A stretch of DNA of 40,537 bases from Acidobacteriota bacterium (GTDB lineage Bacteria > Acidobacteriota > Terriglobia > Terriglobales > Acidobacteriaceae): contig JAJYBU010000033.1 of assembly GCA_021778845.1 (NCBI GenBank), positions 1 through 40,537 of the forward strand, written 5' to 3'. Both the position numbers and the translations under genes were made by a program. Shown here in pieces: positions 31,796 to 39,663 of this stretch (the first letter of the stretch is position 1; the number at the start of each line of letters is the position of its first letter). The notes below the pieces were generated by a model. It worked only from the letters and a program-made list of their open reading frames with translations. It did not search any database and was not told the origin of the DNA.

Positions 31796-33067
31796 ATGAA
31801 TGAGCCTATCGAACAGGTCGGGGCCACGGTGCCGGACCAGCCCGAGTCGAAACCGCCGCTCAGGAAGGGTATGCCGATGGTGATTGCGATGATCGTCATC
31901 GTCGGTGTGATCGGAATTGCGAACATCTCCAGCCTCCTGAGCGGCAACAAGGAGGCCGCAGCGAAGAGTGCGCTGACGATCAGCCCCACCACGCCCAACG
32001 CGCAGCAGGTTTCGAGCTTCGAGACGCAGCAGCAGGCGCAGGCGCGGCACGATGCCGATGAACATCAGCGGCAACAGGAGCTTGCCGCTACTATGCAGCA
32101 GCTCCAGCAGGAGCAGGATGTTCCCGGCCCGGAGTCGGCCACCACGCCGGCGATGACCGCAGCGCAGCGCGACTCCATCTATGGGAACAGCTTGAATGCA
32201 CCGCAACATACCTCCAACGTCTCGGAGGCCCAGGCGGAAGCGAAGCAGCGGCGGCTCGCCGTCGAGAAGCAGGCACAGGACGCATTGAACAGCGACACCG
32301 TGGCGATTGACTTCTCGCATGGTGGCTCAAACTCTTTACCTGCTGTACTCGCCGAAAGGCAATCTGCAATCGACACAGCGCGGAGTGAGGACAACGCAGC
32401 GAGGCCGGCATCCGTGGATACGGCCTCTGCGACCACCTCCAAATCCGATCCGATGTCCCAGTATCCCTTCGACCAGTACCAGGGTCGGCTCTACCGGATC
32501 TTCGAGGGCACAGTGCTCGAAGGCGTCGTTACCAACCACATCGACGGCGGCTTCGCCGGCCCCATCCTCGTAATGCTGACGACGGACTACTACTCGCACG
32601 ATCACCAGCAACTGCTGATGCCGCAGGGTACGCGCCTGATTGGAACCGTGCAGAGTGTCGGCAACTCCGAGCAGCGCAAGATTTTCGTGACCTTCCATCG
32701 CGCCGTCTGCCCGGATGGGTTCTCGCTCGACTTCGACAAGTATCTGGGTCTTGACCAGATTGGTACGACTGGTCTCGCTACAAAGGTTGATCACGGCTAT
32801 CTGCTGGCCTTCGGTGCCGCAGCCGCCATCGGCGGACTCGGCGGGCTTGCCCAGATCGGTAACAACGGCAGTGTGCTGACCCCATCGACCGAGATTCAGA
32901 ACGGCATCTCCGAGCAGTCAGCCGCCGAGGGCGAAGAGGTGCTCAACCACTTCCTGAACCGCCTACCGGTCATCACGCTCAAGGAGGGCTCTCGCGCCCG
33001 TGTGTACATCGGGCGCGACATCCTCATCCCTTCGTACGCGGAGCATCGCGTCGATCCCACGCTGTAA
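31796..33067 (+). CDS. virB10: T4SS core-channel protein, VirB10/TrbI-like
   Basis: A 423-aa protein that spans the envelope. A short cytoplasmic tail with Pro-rich part is followed by one membrane helix (MVIAMIVIVGVIGIANISSL, near residues 25-45). A Gln/Ala-rich coiled linker follows, and the C-terminal TrbI domain has EGTVLEGVVTNHIDGGFAGP, LLMPQGTRLIGTVQ and the antenna region YLLAFGAAAAIGGLGG. ATG 31796 lies 2 nt after the VirB9 stop. The frame is open far upstream within virB9, but that part is a shadow. Confidence 0.93.
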   Translation: MNEPIEQVGATVPDQPESKPPLRKGMPMVIAMIVIVGVIGIANISSLLSGNKEAAAKSALTISPTTPNAQQVSSFETQQQAQARHDADEHQRQQELAATMQQLQQEQDVPGPESATTPAMTAAQRDSIYGNSLNAPQHTSNVSEAQAEAKQRRLAVEKQAQDALNSDTVAIDFSHGGSNSLPAVLAERQSAIDTARSEDNAARPASVDTASATTSKSDPMSQYPFDQYQGRLYRIFEGTVLEGVVTNHIDGGFAGPILVMLTTDYYSHDHQQLLMPQGTRLIGTVQSVGNSEQRKIFVTFHRAVCPDGFSLDFDKYLGLDQIGTTGLATKVDHGYLLAFGAAAAIGGLGGLAQIGNNGSVLTPSTEIQNGISEQSAAEGEEVLNHFLNRLPVITLKEGSRARVYIGRDILIPSYAEHRVDPTL

Positions 33068-33082
33068 CGAAAGGAGGATACC

Positions 33083-33289
33083 GTGCGAATCGCCCTCGTC
33101 AGGCCGAAACGGGCAGTCATCGTCTGGACCGTCATGTTGCTGGCTGTGGCGCTTCTGATTGCGGCGGGCGAGTATCTGTCTCTCGCACGGGTGGGTGCCA
33201 GTGTGCTTGAGTTCGTCGGCAACCTCATCAGCTCGTTTCACAGCAACCTGTGGAGCCGGCTCGATCCGACGTATTCCCATTGCTTCTGA
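33083..33289 (+). CDS. Small membrane protein of the T4SS operon (unknown)
   Basis: 68 aa starting with GTG, with AAAGGAGG 6 nt upstream. One membrane helix (AVIVWTVMLLAVALLIAAG) follows a basic N-terminus; the rest is amphipathic (LARVGASVLEFVGNLISSF) and ends in HCF. I do not recognise a family. The good ribosome site and the tight position between the VirB10 and VirB5 genes argue it is real. Confidence 0.75.
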   Translation: MRIALVRPKRAVIVWTVMLLAVALLIAAGEYLSLARVGASVLEFVGNLISSFHSNLWSRLDPTYSHCF

Positions 33290-33312
33290 ACATCTCTGTC
33301 ATGGAGGCTTCT

Positions 33313-34095
33313 ATGCAGATCTCACGCAAGTACCGTAAATGGCTCATCGGAGGCGGTCTGCTGCTACTGACCACTACGCCGAGCTTTGCCCTCTTCGGGC
33401 TCGGCGACATCGTCTTCGACCCGACCAGCTACGCGAGTCTGTTCGCGCAGCTCACCACGCTGGAATCGCAGTACATGATGCTCAAGAACAACATCGAGCA
33501 CTTCTCCTTCAAGCAGCAGTGGCAGACCACGCTGCAGACGCTGGAGAACGTAAACGTCCGCAACAGGTTTGGTGAGACCAGCGGGATGACGACGGCGCTC
33601 AACAGCAACTCGCCTTCGGCATCGACGGCGGGATGGACGGCAGCGACCGTTCCGGTCAGCTCCGACCTCGCCAGCTACGCGGGCAGCCAGGCTACCGGCA
33701 GCCCGCAGATGGCCCAGCTTGCGATGGTCGAGATGTCCGATGCCGTCTCGCCGGACTGCCTGACGGCAGTCGGTCAGTACCGCGCAGCCCGCGCCCAGAA
33801 CAACGATGCGAGCAGCAGTCTGGCAGCCAACCAGTTCGACACTTCGAGTGGTACCAACAGCGAGGTTCAACAGCTCAACCTGCTCAACGCAGCCGAGGCG
33901 CAGAAGATGACTGAGATGCAGGCCCAGGGCACCATGCAGGCCTGCCTCGCGGCGCAGATGGCTGTGGCCAACATGCAGCAGCGTAATGCCGCTGCTGCCG
34001 ATCTCAATAACGCCGTCTTCGTGCAGGTGCAACATGCTACGCACGATATGAGCGCAACCAGCGAAAGCAACACCTGGCAGACGTACCTTCCGTAG
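33313..34095 (+). CDS. virB5: T4SS protein, VirB5/TrbJ-like
   Basis: A 260-aa exported protein. A signal peptide (WLIGGGLLLLTTTPSFA) is followed by LFGLGDIVFDPTSYASLF, the TrbJ hallmark, and then by helical, Gln/Asn/Ala-rich coiled segments, typical of VirB5, a minor pilus component. ATG 33313 has GGAGG 6 nt upstream; the ATG at 33301 contains that site. It ends in NTWQTYLP, a tail also found on the next small protein. Confidence 0.87.
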   Translation: MQISRKYRKWLIGGGLLLLTTTPSFALFGLGDIVFDPTSYASLFAQLTTLESQYMMLKNNIEHFSFKQQWQTTLQTLENVNVRNRFGETSGMTTALNSNSPSASTAGWTAATVPVSSDLASYAGSQATGSPQMAQLAMVEMSDAVSPDCLTAVGQYRAARAQNNDASSSLAANQFDTSSGTNSEVQQLNLLNAAEAQKMTEMQAQGTMQACLAAQMAVANMQQRNAAAADLNNAVFVQVQHATHDMSATSESNTWQTYLP

Positions 34096-34103
34096 GAGCC
34101 GTG

Positions 34104-34331
34104 ATGTTCAAGCTGCTGAACATGAAGCTATTGCTTGCCATCCTTGCGACGCTGGCGGTTCTCGCCAGCGCCGCGATCTACCAACGCCATGAGGCCGCGA
34201 AGGCCGAAGCGGCAGCCGAGCGGCAGAAGCAGTATGACGACGCTTTTCGCAAACGGGTCGAGGAAGACAAGCGGAAGCACAGCTCCGCTGCCGGCAATGA
34301 AAGCAAGACCTGGAACACCTATATCCCGTAG
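34104..34331 (+). CDS. Small membrane/exported protein sharing the VirB5 tail motif (unknown)
   Basis: 75 aa. N-terminal hydrophobic segment (MKLLLAILATLAVLASAAIY) that may be an anchor or an uncut signal, then a charged Ala/Glu/Lys/Arg-rich helix (AAKAEAAAERQKQYDDAF) and the end SKTWNTYIP. GGAG is 6 nt before the ATG. I do not recognise a family. The tail is nearly the same as that of the VirB5-like protein 9 bp upstream. VirB7 or an entry-exclusion partner are possible guesses only. Confidence 0.8.
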   Translation: MFKLLNMKLLLAILATLAVLASAAIYQRHEAAKAEAAAERQKQYDDAFRKRVEEDKRKHSSAAGNESKTWNTYIP

Positions 34332-34352
34332 TTGACGAGGAAGTGAGTTGAT

Positions 34353-35273
34353 ATGAGCGCCGTCATCGTTCTCGCACAGGCACTGCCGTCCGCATCCTCG
34401 GGCATGGACTGGCTCTACCAGTTCACGAACAACCTGACCAATCTCACCACGCAGAACGGCGGCGCGCTCACGCAGCTCGGGCTGACTGAGTTGAGTTGTA
34501 TCGCCCTGTTCACGTTGATCAGCATGGTCATCAACTGGAACACCAGTTCGATGACCTTCCGGCTGCACCATCATCCTGTGCAGGCTGGCGACCTGACCAA
34601 CTTTCTCATGAAGCTGATTGTGTGCTGCCTGCTCGAAACCTACTGGGTGAACCCGTTCCCCGGCGCTAGCTTCGGGATCAACCACTTCTTCAGCTACATC
34701 GCCCAGGCGATGGTCGCGGCCTTCGACCAGCACTCCCTGGATCAGCTTCTCCAGCTACTCAAGACGGCTGGTGACGGGACGGCGATGCCGTCCTTCACCG
34801 CGCCGGTCGAGATCCTCTGCTACGTCCTCGTCCAGATCATGCTTGGCATGGCGTCAGCCATCCTGTTCGTCATCAACTGTAGCGCCTTCATCCTGTACGG
34901 CGTCACCGCGCTCTTTGGCCCCGTCTTCATCCCGCTGCTGATGACGCAGAGTTTCAAGGCCAAGTTCTTCCACTTCCTCGACGTACTGATCAGCTTTGCC
35001 ATGATCCGAGCCGTCGCCGCCGCGTTCATCTACGTGTGGGCCGGGTTTATGAACGGCTTCCTGCAGCAGACCTTCAACGGCAACTATTCGATGGCGATGT
35101 GGATTGCCAATCTTATCCCTTGCTTGATGGTTTTCGTCGCGTTCATCATCAATATGCTGTTCATTCCGAGTATGACGCAGGCCATCTTCGGAGGAGCTGC
35201 TGGCATGGCAGGAAGCATCGGAAGTGCCGTCGGAAAACTAGCATCTACGGCGGCCGTTGCGGGAGGAGCCTAA
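34353..35273 (+). CDS. virB6: T4SS polytopic membrane protein, VirB6/TrbL-like
   Basis: A 306-aa inner-membrane protein with about six hydrophobic segments, including LSCIALFTLISMVINW, ILCYVLVQIMLGMASAILFVI, ALFGPVFIPLLM and LIPCLMVFVAFIINMLF. The segment FGPVFIPLLMTQSFKAKFF resembles the conserved VirB6/TrbL region. It forms part of the DNA path across the inner membrane. Length is normal for VirB6. The GTTGAT before the ATG is not a good ribosome site; GAGGAAGTGAG lies 10-18 nt upstream. Confidence 0.87.
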   Translation: MSAVIVLAQALPSASSGMDWLYQFTNNLTNLTTQNGGALTQLGLTELSCIALFTLISMVINWNTSSMTFRLHHHPVQAGDLTNFLMKLIVCCLLETYWVNPFPGASFGINHFFSYIAQAMVAAFDQHSLDQLLQLLKTAGDGTAMPSFTAPVEILCYVLVQIMLGMASAILFVINCSAFILYGVTALFGPVFIPLLMTQSFKAKFFHFLDVLISFAMIRAVAAAFIYVWAGFMNGFLQQTFNGNYSMAMWIANLIPCLMVFVAFIINMLFIPSMTQAIFGGAAGMAGSIGSAVGKLASTAAVAGGA

Positions 35274-35459
35274 ATGTTCTGGTATCTGATGGATGTTCTC
35301 GCGCTCAAAAAGCTGGGGCTGGCCCGACCACTCCGCTATCTGTTCCTACTGTTTCTGTTGGGATGCCTCGTCGTGGGCATCATCTACGCAGCCGTTGTCT
35401 TCCACGCCGTCTCGGAGAGGAGTCAGCATCCCCATGTCCACACGCACAGCACTCATTGA
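35274..35459 (+). CDS. Small membrane protein of the T4SS operon (unknown)
   Basis: 61 aa that starts directly after the VirB6 stop. One long hydrophobic segment (YLFLLFLLGCLVVGIIYAAV) is followed by a short His-rich tail (HPHVHTHSTH). The LLGC text looks like a lipobox but hydrophobic residues continue after the Cys, so a membrane helix is likelier. It overlaps the VirB8 gene by 26 bp. No family recognised; real by position. Confidence 0.7.
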   Translation: MFWYLMDVLALKKLGLARPLRYLFLLFLLGCLVVGIIYAAVVFHAVSERSQHPHVHTHSTH

Positions 35460-36240
35460 TTACTCGCTCACGCCATCGCAGGCGACGCTGGCCGACCAGA
35501 TTGGCAATGAGGTTTACTCCTCGCACTACGCTGAGCGTAGAACCTACCGGCTCATCCTTGGTTGCGGCACCGCACTTCTCTGCGGTTCTATGTGGCTGAA
35601 CTTTGCGCTTGCCCATCGTCCTATCGCAAATCGTTACATCCGCATCGACGAGATGGGACGTGCTCAGGCGATCCAGTACACCGACCTCAACTACAGCCCC
35701 CGTGAAGGCGAAGTCCGAACCTATCTCACCGATTGGGCGAACTATCGCTACACCATCAACCGGGAGACGATTGCGAAGAAGTATCCGCTGAACTATTACT
35801 TCCTCTCAGGGCCGCTGGCGTCGCAGCTCATGGCGTCCGACAACGAGAACCATCTTGTCTCCCAGGTTACGGGTGGGCAGGTGGAGACGAGCGACGTTCA
35901 GGTCCGCAATGTCACCATCACGTCGATGTCCGAGGAGACGGTGCAGGGCGTCACCATCGCGCGCGGAACGGCGCTTGTGACCTTCGACAAGCTCTTCTCC
36001 GAAGACCACTCCCGCGAGCCGCGCACGGAGCACTGGCTGCTGTCGGTGACGTACTACCTGAACCCGAAGCAGGTCAGCGATCAGTCACGGATTTACCCGC
36101 AGTATGAGTTCATCAATCCGCTCGGATTGACCATCACCGAGTTCCACGAGAATCGCGTCTCTGTTGACCCCATGACATCGGGCAGCACCGGTGTGAACCC
36201 CAATGGCATCGCGCAGCCGGCGAAGGAGGTTGCTCGATGA
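35434..36240 (+). CDS. virB8: T4SS inner-membrane protein, VirB8/TrbF-like
   Basis: A 268-aa bitopic protein. Short cytoplasmic tail, one membrane helix (YRLILGCGTALLCGSMWLNFAL, about 40-60) and a periplasmic NTF2-like domain: IRIDEMGRAQAIQY, SPREGEVRTYLTDWANYRYTI, SVTYYLNPKQ and NPLGLTITEFHENR. The final part is the TrbF/VirB8 signature. VirB8 is an assembly hub. The start ATG lies within the preceding small gene. The end overlaps the VirB11 gene by 4 bp (ATGA). Confidence 0.88.
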   Translation: MSTRTALIDYSLTPSQATLADQIGNEVYSSHYAERRTYRLILGCGTALLCGSMWLNFALAHRPIANRYIRIDEMGRAQAIQYTDLNYSPREGEVRTYLTDWANYRYTINRETIAKKYPLNYYFLSGPLASQLMASDNENHLVSQVTGGQVETSDVQVRNVTITSMSEETVQGVTIARGTALVTFDKLFSEDHSREPRTEHWLLSVTYYLNPKQVSDQSRIYPQYEFINPLGLTITEFHENRVSVDPMTSGSTGVNPNGIAQPAKEVAR

Positions 36241-37205
36241 GCTTCCAGCTCATACTTCCGTTCTTTCCCGAGGAGCTGCAGCAGCTCTTACTGGATCCTT
36301 CCATCTCCGACTTGATGATCAACGGAACGACGGGAGTCTTCGCCGATCGCGGTGGAGTCGTCGAGCACATTCCGCTGGCCAAGCCGTACAGCAACGACCG
36401 CTTGCAGGCGGCCATTGAGCGTGTGGCGAGGATTCTGGGTCAGGACCTAACCAGCCAGAATCCGATCCTCAATACACGCTTGCCTGACGGCTCGCGTGTG
36501 GCTGTCGTCGGCGCGCCATCTTCGATCAACGGGCCGACCCTCACGATCCGCAAGTTCAACCGCTGGTACAGCTCGGATGAGCTGGTAGAGGCGGGCAGTC
36601 TCGACATGCGAGCAAGAGACGCCGTTCTGGGGCTGATTGCCCGGCGGAAGAACGGCATCATCAGCGGTGGAACTGGTTCGGGTAAATCGACGTTGATGAA
36701 GGCGCTCCTGGACCATGTTCCGCTGCACGAACGACTGGTTGTCATTGAGCAGCCAGCAGAGTTGAAGATCGCCCATCCCAACGCTGTTCGCTGGGAGGCG
36801 GTTGACGCGATCCCGGGTCAGGTTGCCATCACGCCGAGCCAGCTTGTTGCTGCTGCATTGAGACATCGCCCCGACCGCATCATCATGGGTGACATCCGCG
36901 ACGAGTGCGGTTATGACCTGCTCCAGGCGATGAACACGGGTCATGGTGGAACGTTGTCCACGTTACACGCGGACTCTGCCATCGACGCGCTGGACAGACT
37001 GGCGGACATGGCCCTGAGTGCGAGGACGAATCTTGACCAGGCATTTGTCCGGTCGCAGACCGGTAAAGCCGTGGACTTCGTACTGCATTGCGAGCGCAAT
37101 CCAGAGGGCCGCCGCCGCGTGCGCGAGTTGATTACCGTGGCCGGATACAGTCACGCCGACCAATGCTTCCAGACGGAGGACATCTATCGTGCTTCCGCCG
37201 CCTGA
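36237..37205 (+). CDS. virB11: T4SS hexameric ATPase, VirB11/TrbB-like
   Basis: A 322-aa cytoplasmic traffic ATPase. The N-terminal domain carries ISDLMINGTTGVFADRGG; the RecA-like domain has Walker A GGTGSGKST near residue 145, the Walker B/Glu region RPDRIIMGDIRDECGYDLLQ and the His box MNTGHGGTLSTLHA. The Asp box, usually IEDTxEL, reads IEQPAEL, so the second acidic residue is Gln. Last gene of the T4SS run in an order that puts it at the end rather than first as in trb operons. Confidence 0.94.
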   Translation: MSFQLILPFFPEELQQLLLDPSISDLMINGTTGVFADRGGVVEHIPLAKPYSNDRLQAAIERVARILGQDLTSQNPILNTRLPDGSRVAVVGAPSSINGPTLTIRKFNRWYSSDELVEAGSLDMRARDAVLGLIARRKNGIISGGTGSGKSTLMKALLDHVPLHERLVVIEQPAELKIAHPNAVRWEAVDAIPGQVAITPSQLVAAALRHRPDRIIMGDIRDECGYDLLQAMNTGHGGTLSTLHADSAIDALDRLADMALSARTNLDQAFVRSQTGKAVDFVLHCERNPEGRRRVRELITVAGYSHADQCFQTEDIYRASAA

Positions 37206-37687
37206 GCGTCAGGCAACCAGCTAAGGAATCCAACCCTAATCGAGGTCACTTCGATGGTCGAACATGCTGCCAGATCGGCTGCACAACCCAACTCGTCTCT
37301 GAAAGCGCCCCGCGTGGCGTCCGAGAGCTCCCGGACACACCGGAGGGCGTGCTCACAGCCGTCCTTCCGTGGAGTCATTGCCACGGAGATGGTTGCAGTT
37401 GGAGCGAACTTCCAGCGCCGTCATCGAGCGTGTGACTTCAGTGCATTCGGGGTTCATCCGACTCGTATCCCGTCCTCTGTTCGGGTTCACGCTTCGGGCC
37501 TGTCCTGCGCCCGGCGGCAGGCTCGCTCTTCTGCTTCCGCTAAGCGGCCCTACGGGTTACGGTTTCCAGCTTCGCCGGACCCTCCGTAAATGCAGAGCTT
37601 CGGCCTTGGGAGCAGGGTCCACTCGCTGGCTTCGCCAAGGGTGACCCGAGCAGCTTACGGGAAATCAACGAAACGGAGATCACCACC
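37206..37687 (+). other. 482-bp hairpin-rich non-coding region before ssb
   Basis: No frame has family features; several frames are open by chance because the region is GC-rich. Clear inverted repeats: TCCGTGG/CCACGGA at 37366-37387 (8-nt loop), CCGCT/AGCGG at 37537-37547, TTACGG/CCGTAA at 37557-37589, and GGGTC/GACCC at 37615-37647 enclosing TGGC/GCCA. It may be a structured RNA or leader, a single-strand origin or part of oriT. Confidence 0.6.
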
Positions 37688-38062
37688 ATGTACTCAAACA
37701 AAGTCACCCTCATCGGATTCATCGGTGCAGACGCGGAAGTTCGCACCAACAACGACCGCAGCCTCACCACCCTCTCGCTGGCAACCAAGAGCTCCTACAA
37801 AAAGAACGGCAAGTACATCGAGCACACCGAATGGCACCGTTGCGTCGTCTTCGGCAAGCTCGGTGAGTTCGCCGCCACGCTCAAGAAGGGCGCTCACATC
37901 CAGGTCGAGGGCGAGCTGCGCAGCCGCAAGTACGACAGCACCAGGACCAACACCGAAGTGACCATCTGGGAGATCCGGGTGAACTCGATTCTCAAGTTGG
38001 ACCGTGCCGCCAAAGCAGCGGTGGAAGACGACGACGAAGTCGCCGAGGAAGAGACCGCATAG
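37688..38062 (+). CDS. ssb: Single-stranded DNA-binding protein of the element
   Basis: 124 aa with one OB fold: NKVTLIGFIGADAEVRTNND, LSLATKSSYKKNGKYIEHTEWHRCVVFGKLGEF split over three strands, KKGAHIQVEGELRSRKY and EVTIWEIRVNSILKL. Shorter than chromosomal SSB (about 170 aa), as mobile-element SSBs often are. The acidic tail (DDDEVAEEETA) lacks the final hydrophobic DDxIPF tip that recruits host repair proteins. GGAG lies 9 nt before the ATG. It probably protects transferred single strands in the new host. Confidence 0.94.
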   Translation: MYSNKVTLIGFIGADAEVRTNNDRSLTTLSLATKSSYKKNGKYIEHTEWHRCVVFGKLGEFAATLKKGAHIQVEGELRSRKYDSTRTNTEVTIWEIRVNSILKLDRAAKAAVEDDDEVAEEETA

Positions 38063-38083
38063 GCCCTTTCCGTGACTGCGGGG

Positions 38084-38103
38084 AGCCCGGCAACCACCGG
38101 GCT
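38084..38103 (+). terminator. Hairpin after ssb, possible terminator
   Basis: AGCCCGG/CCGGGCT with a 6-nt loop, then TCTTC. The T-run is weak, so termination may be partial. Confidence 0.4.
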
Positions 38104-38109
38104 TCTTCG

Positions 38110-38135
38110 CCCGCTAAAGCCCGCTGTATCCCGCT
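38110..38135 (+). repeat. Three CCCGCT repeats at 10-bp spacing
   Basis: CCCGCT at 38110, 38120 and 38130, each one helical turn apart, 30 bp before the primase start. Confidence 0.55.
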
Positions 38136-38165
38136 CGCAACGCAAACCGGATTGGAGATGGTTCG

Positions 38166-39113
38166 ATGACAGACACAGCCAAAGACTTTCTCGCCCGTTG
38201 CTTCGCTCCGGGCGAGACGATTGCTCTCCTGCTGCGCACGGAGAGCCCGGCCAGGACGCAGCAGCGTGTGGTCACGCTGGAGCAGGCGCTTGCGCCTCGT
38301 TATCTCGGCTGGCTTGCGTATGAAAATGGCAACGGCGCGAACGTCTATGTGGCTGCCAATCCGCTTCGCTCTGGGAGCCGCAGACGCACCAAGGAGTGCA
38401 TCGCTTCCGTCCGCCATCTGTACCTTGATCTTGACGAAGATGGCGACACCCGGCTCGCTGCGCTCCGGGCGTCGAAGGCCGTGCCGGTTCCGTCAGTTGT
38501 TCTCTCCACTTCGGCCGGCAAGTATCAGGTGCTCTGGCGCGTCGAAGACTTCGACCTCTCCACACAGGAGATTATGCTCAAACGGCTCGCCATAGCCTTC
38601 GGCGGCGATCCGGCCTGCACCGACTGCAACCGGGTGCTCCGTATCCCCGGTTTCTTCAACTGGAAGTACTCGCCCGCTCACTGCGTCGCGGTCGAATATC
38701 CCTCCGATGCAACCTACAGTTCTGCGGACTTCCGTTTGCCGGAGGTGGACCAGCCGGTTGCTCTCCAGCTTCATACCCGAGCGCGTCGTTCCACCTCGCG
38801 CAAGGGCAGCCACTCCGAACAGGATTGGGCGTGGGCCTGCCATGAGCTTGCCCATGGCAAAGAGGCGACAAAGTTGACCCACGAGCTTGCCTCACGTCGC
38901 TCCGACAAAGCCAATCCGCTGTACTACGCACAGCGGACCATTGACGTTGCCTCCGCACGTCAATGGTTTCTCGAAGGCGCTCCCATTGACGACGTCATCA
39001 CGGTGCTCGAAGAGCGTCGTCGTTTCGAGCTTCCGGCTGCACTTTGCTGCGCCCGCGCGCGGGAGATTGCCGCGACTGCCCAGCGGATGATTGCGCGCAA
39101 AGAATTCGCTTGA
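38166..39113 (+). CDS. RepB-family DNA primase (archaeo-eukaryotic type fold)
   Basis: A 315-aa protein of the RepB_primase family found on mobilisable plasmids and ICEs. The metal-binding acidic motif is HLYLDLDEDGD (about residues 85-93), followed by VVLSTSAGKYQVLWRVE and the nucleotide-site segment CTDCNRVLRIPGFFNWKY. The C-terminal 90 residues are helical (YYAQRTIDVASARQWFLE). It should prime DNA synthesis on the transferred strand or during element replication. An upstream GGAGATGG supplies the ribosome site. The gene lies right after ssb, a sensible pairing. Confidence 0.85.
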   Translation: MTDTAKDFLARCFAPGETIALLLRTESPARTQQRVVTLEQALAPRYLGWLAYENGNGANVYVAANPLRSGSRRRTKECIASVRHLYLDLDEDGDTRLAALRASKAVPVPSVVLSTSAGKYQVLWRVEDFDLSTQEIMLKRLAIAFGGDPACTDCNRVLRIPGFFNWKYSPAHCVAVEYPSDATYSSADFRLPEVDQPVALQLHTRARRSTSRKGSHSEQDWAWACHELAHGKEATKLTHELASRRSDKANPLYYAQRTIDVASARQWFLEGAPIDDVITVLEERRRFELPAALCCARAREIAATAQRMIARKEFA

Positions 39114-39137
39114 TCGTGTCACCCAAAGGAGAACGAA

Positions 39138-39464
39138 ATGCCACTACTTGAAGTCGTCCAAACCCACTACCTCAGCGCCTCAATCCGACTCACGGAGCCG
39201 ACCGCGACTCAGGTTGATCAGTATGCCGCATTCATCCATGCTTCCGGCAACGATGTCGTCGAGCAGGCGCTCGCCTACGTGTTCGCCAAAGACCGTGAGT
39301 TCCAGGAGTTCCTTCGTACCCCGGAAGCGCAACGGTTTACGCCGACATTGCGCGTGCGCAGAGCTTCGGTAAATGAGTCTGCGGAACCGTCCGTAAAGAA
39401 GCCCGTTTCCGCAGCGTCTCCGGCGCCCCAAGCACCGGCATCTGCGGCGGCTTCGAAAGCATGA
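39138..39464 (+). CDS. Hypothetical protein with helix-rich N-terminus and Ala/Pro tail
   Basis: 108 aa. The first 70 residues (ASIRLTEPTATQVDQYAAFIHA, SGNDVVEQALAYVFAKDREF) look like a compact helical domain, possibly DNA-binding of the ribbon-helix-helix kind, with a strand SASIRLT before the helices. The tail KKPVSAASPAPQAPASAAASKA is low-complexity. AAAGGAG is 8 nt before the ATG. I do not recognise a family; primase and MobC-like neighbours suggest a role in replication or processing. Confidence 0.75.
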   Translation: MPLLEVVQTHYLSASIRLTEPTATQVDQYAAFIHASGNDVVEQALAYVFAKDREFQEFLRTPEAQRFTPTLRVRRASVNESAEPSVKKPVSAASPAPQAPASAAASKA

Positions 39465-39561
39465 GCCTCCTCACAAACCCGTGGCAGAACCACTGCGGTG
39501 CTGCGCACCGGAAGAATGTTGACACTCCATCCCTCGGAGGGTGTCGTTTTAGCCGAAAGCG

Positions 39562-39644
39562 GATTACTGTTGTCATCCGTTTTGGGATCAATGACTTAAC
39601 GAGGGGCTGATTACAGCTGTAATCCGTTGATTTCAGTTGTAATC
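39562..39644. promoter_or_regulatory. Three related 16-bp palindromic sites before the MobC-like gene
   Basis: GATTACAGCTGTAATC at 39609-39624 is a perfect palindrome. GATTTCAGTTGTAATC at 39629-39644 and GATTACTGTTGTCATC at 39562-39577 are near copies. The right two are spaced exactly 20 bp apart. The last ends 19 bp before the start codon of the next gene. They are likely operators, or part of oriT. Confidence 0.75.
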
Positions 39645-39663
39645 GGCCTCTTTTGGAGGTTCC

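Noticed and set aside
35274..35459. 61-aa protein as VirB7 lipoprotein
   Set aside because: The LLGC text is inside a long hydrophobic stretch that continues after the Cys, which fits a membrane helix and not a lipid anchor.
37254..37589. Open frame of 111 codons in the gap before ssb
   Set aside because: Overlapping frames of similar length are open in the same GC-rich stretch, composition is Arg/Ser/Ala-rich without any fold pattern, and there is no ribosome site; the hairpins explain the region better.
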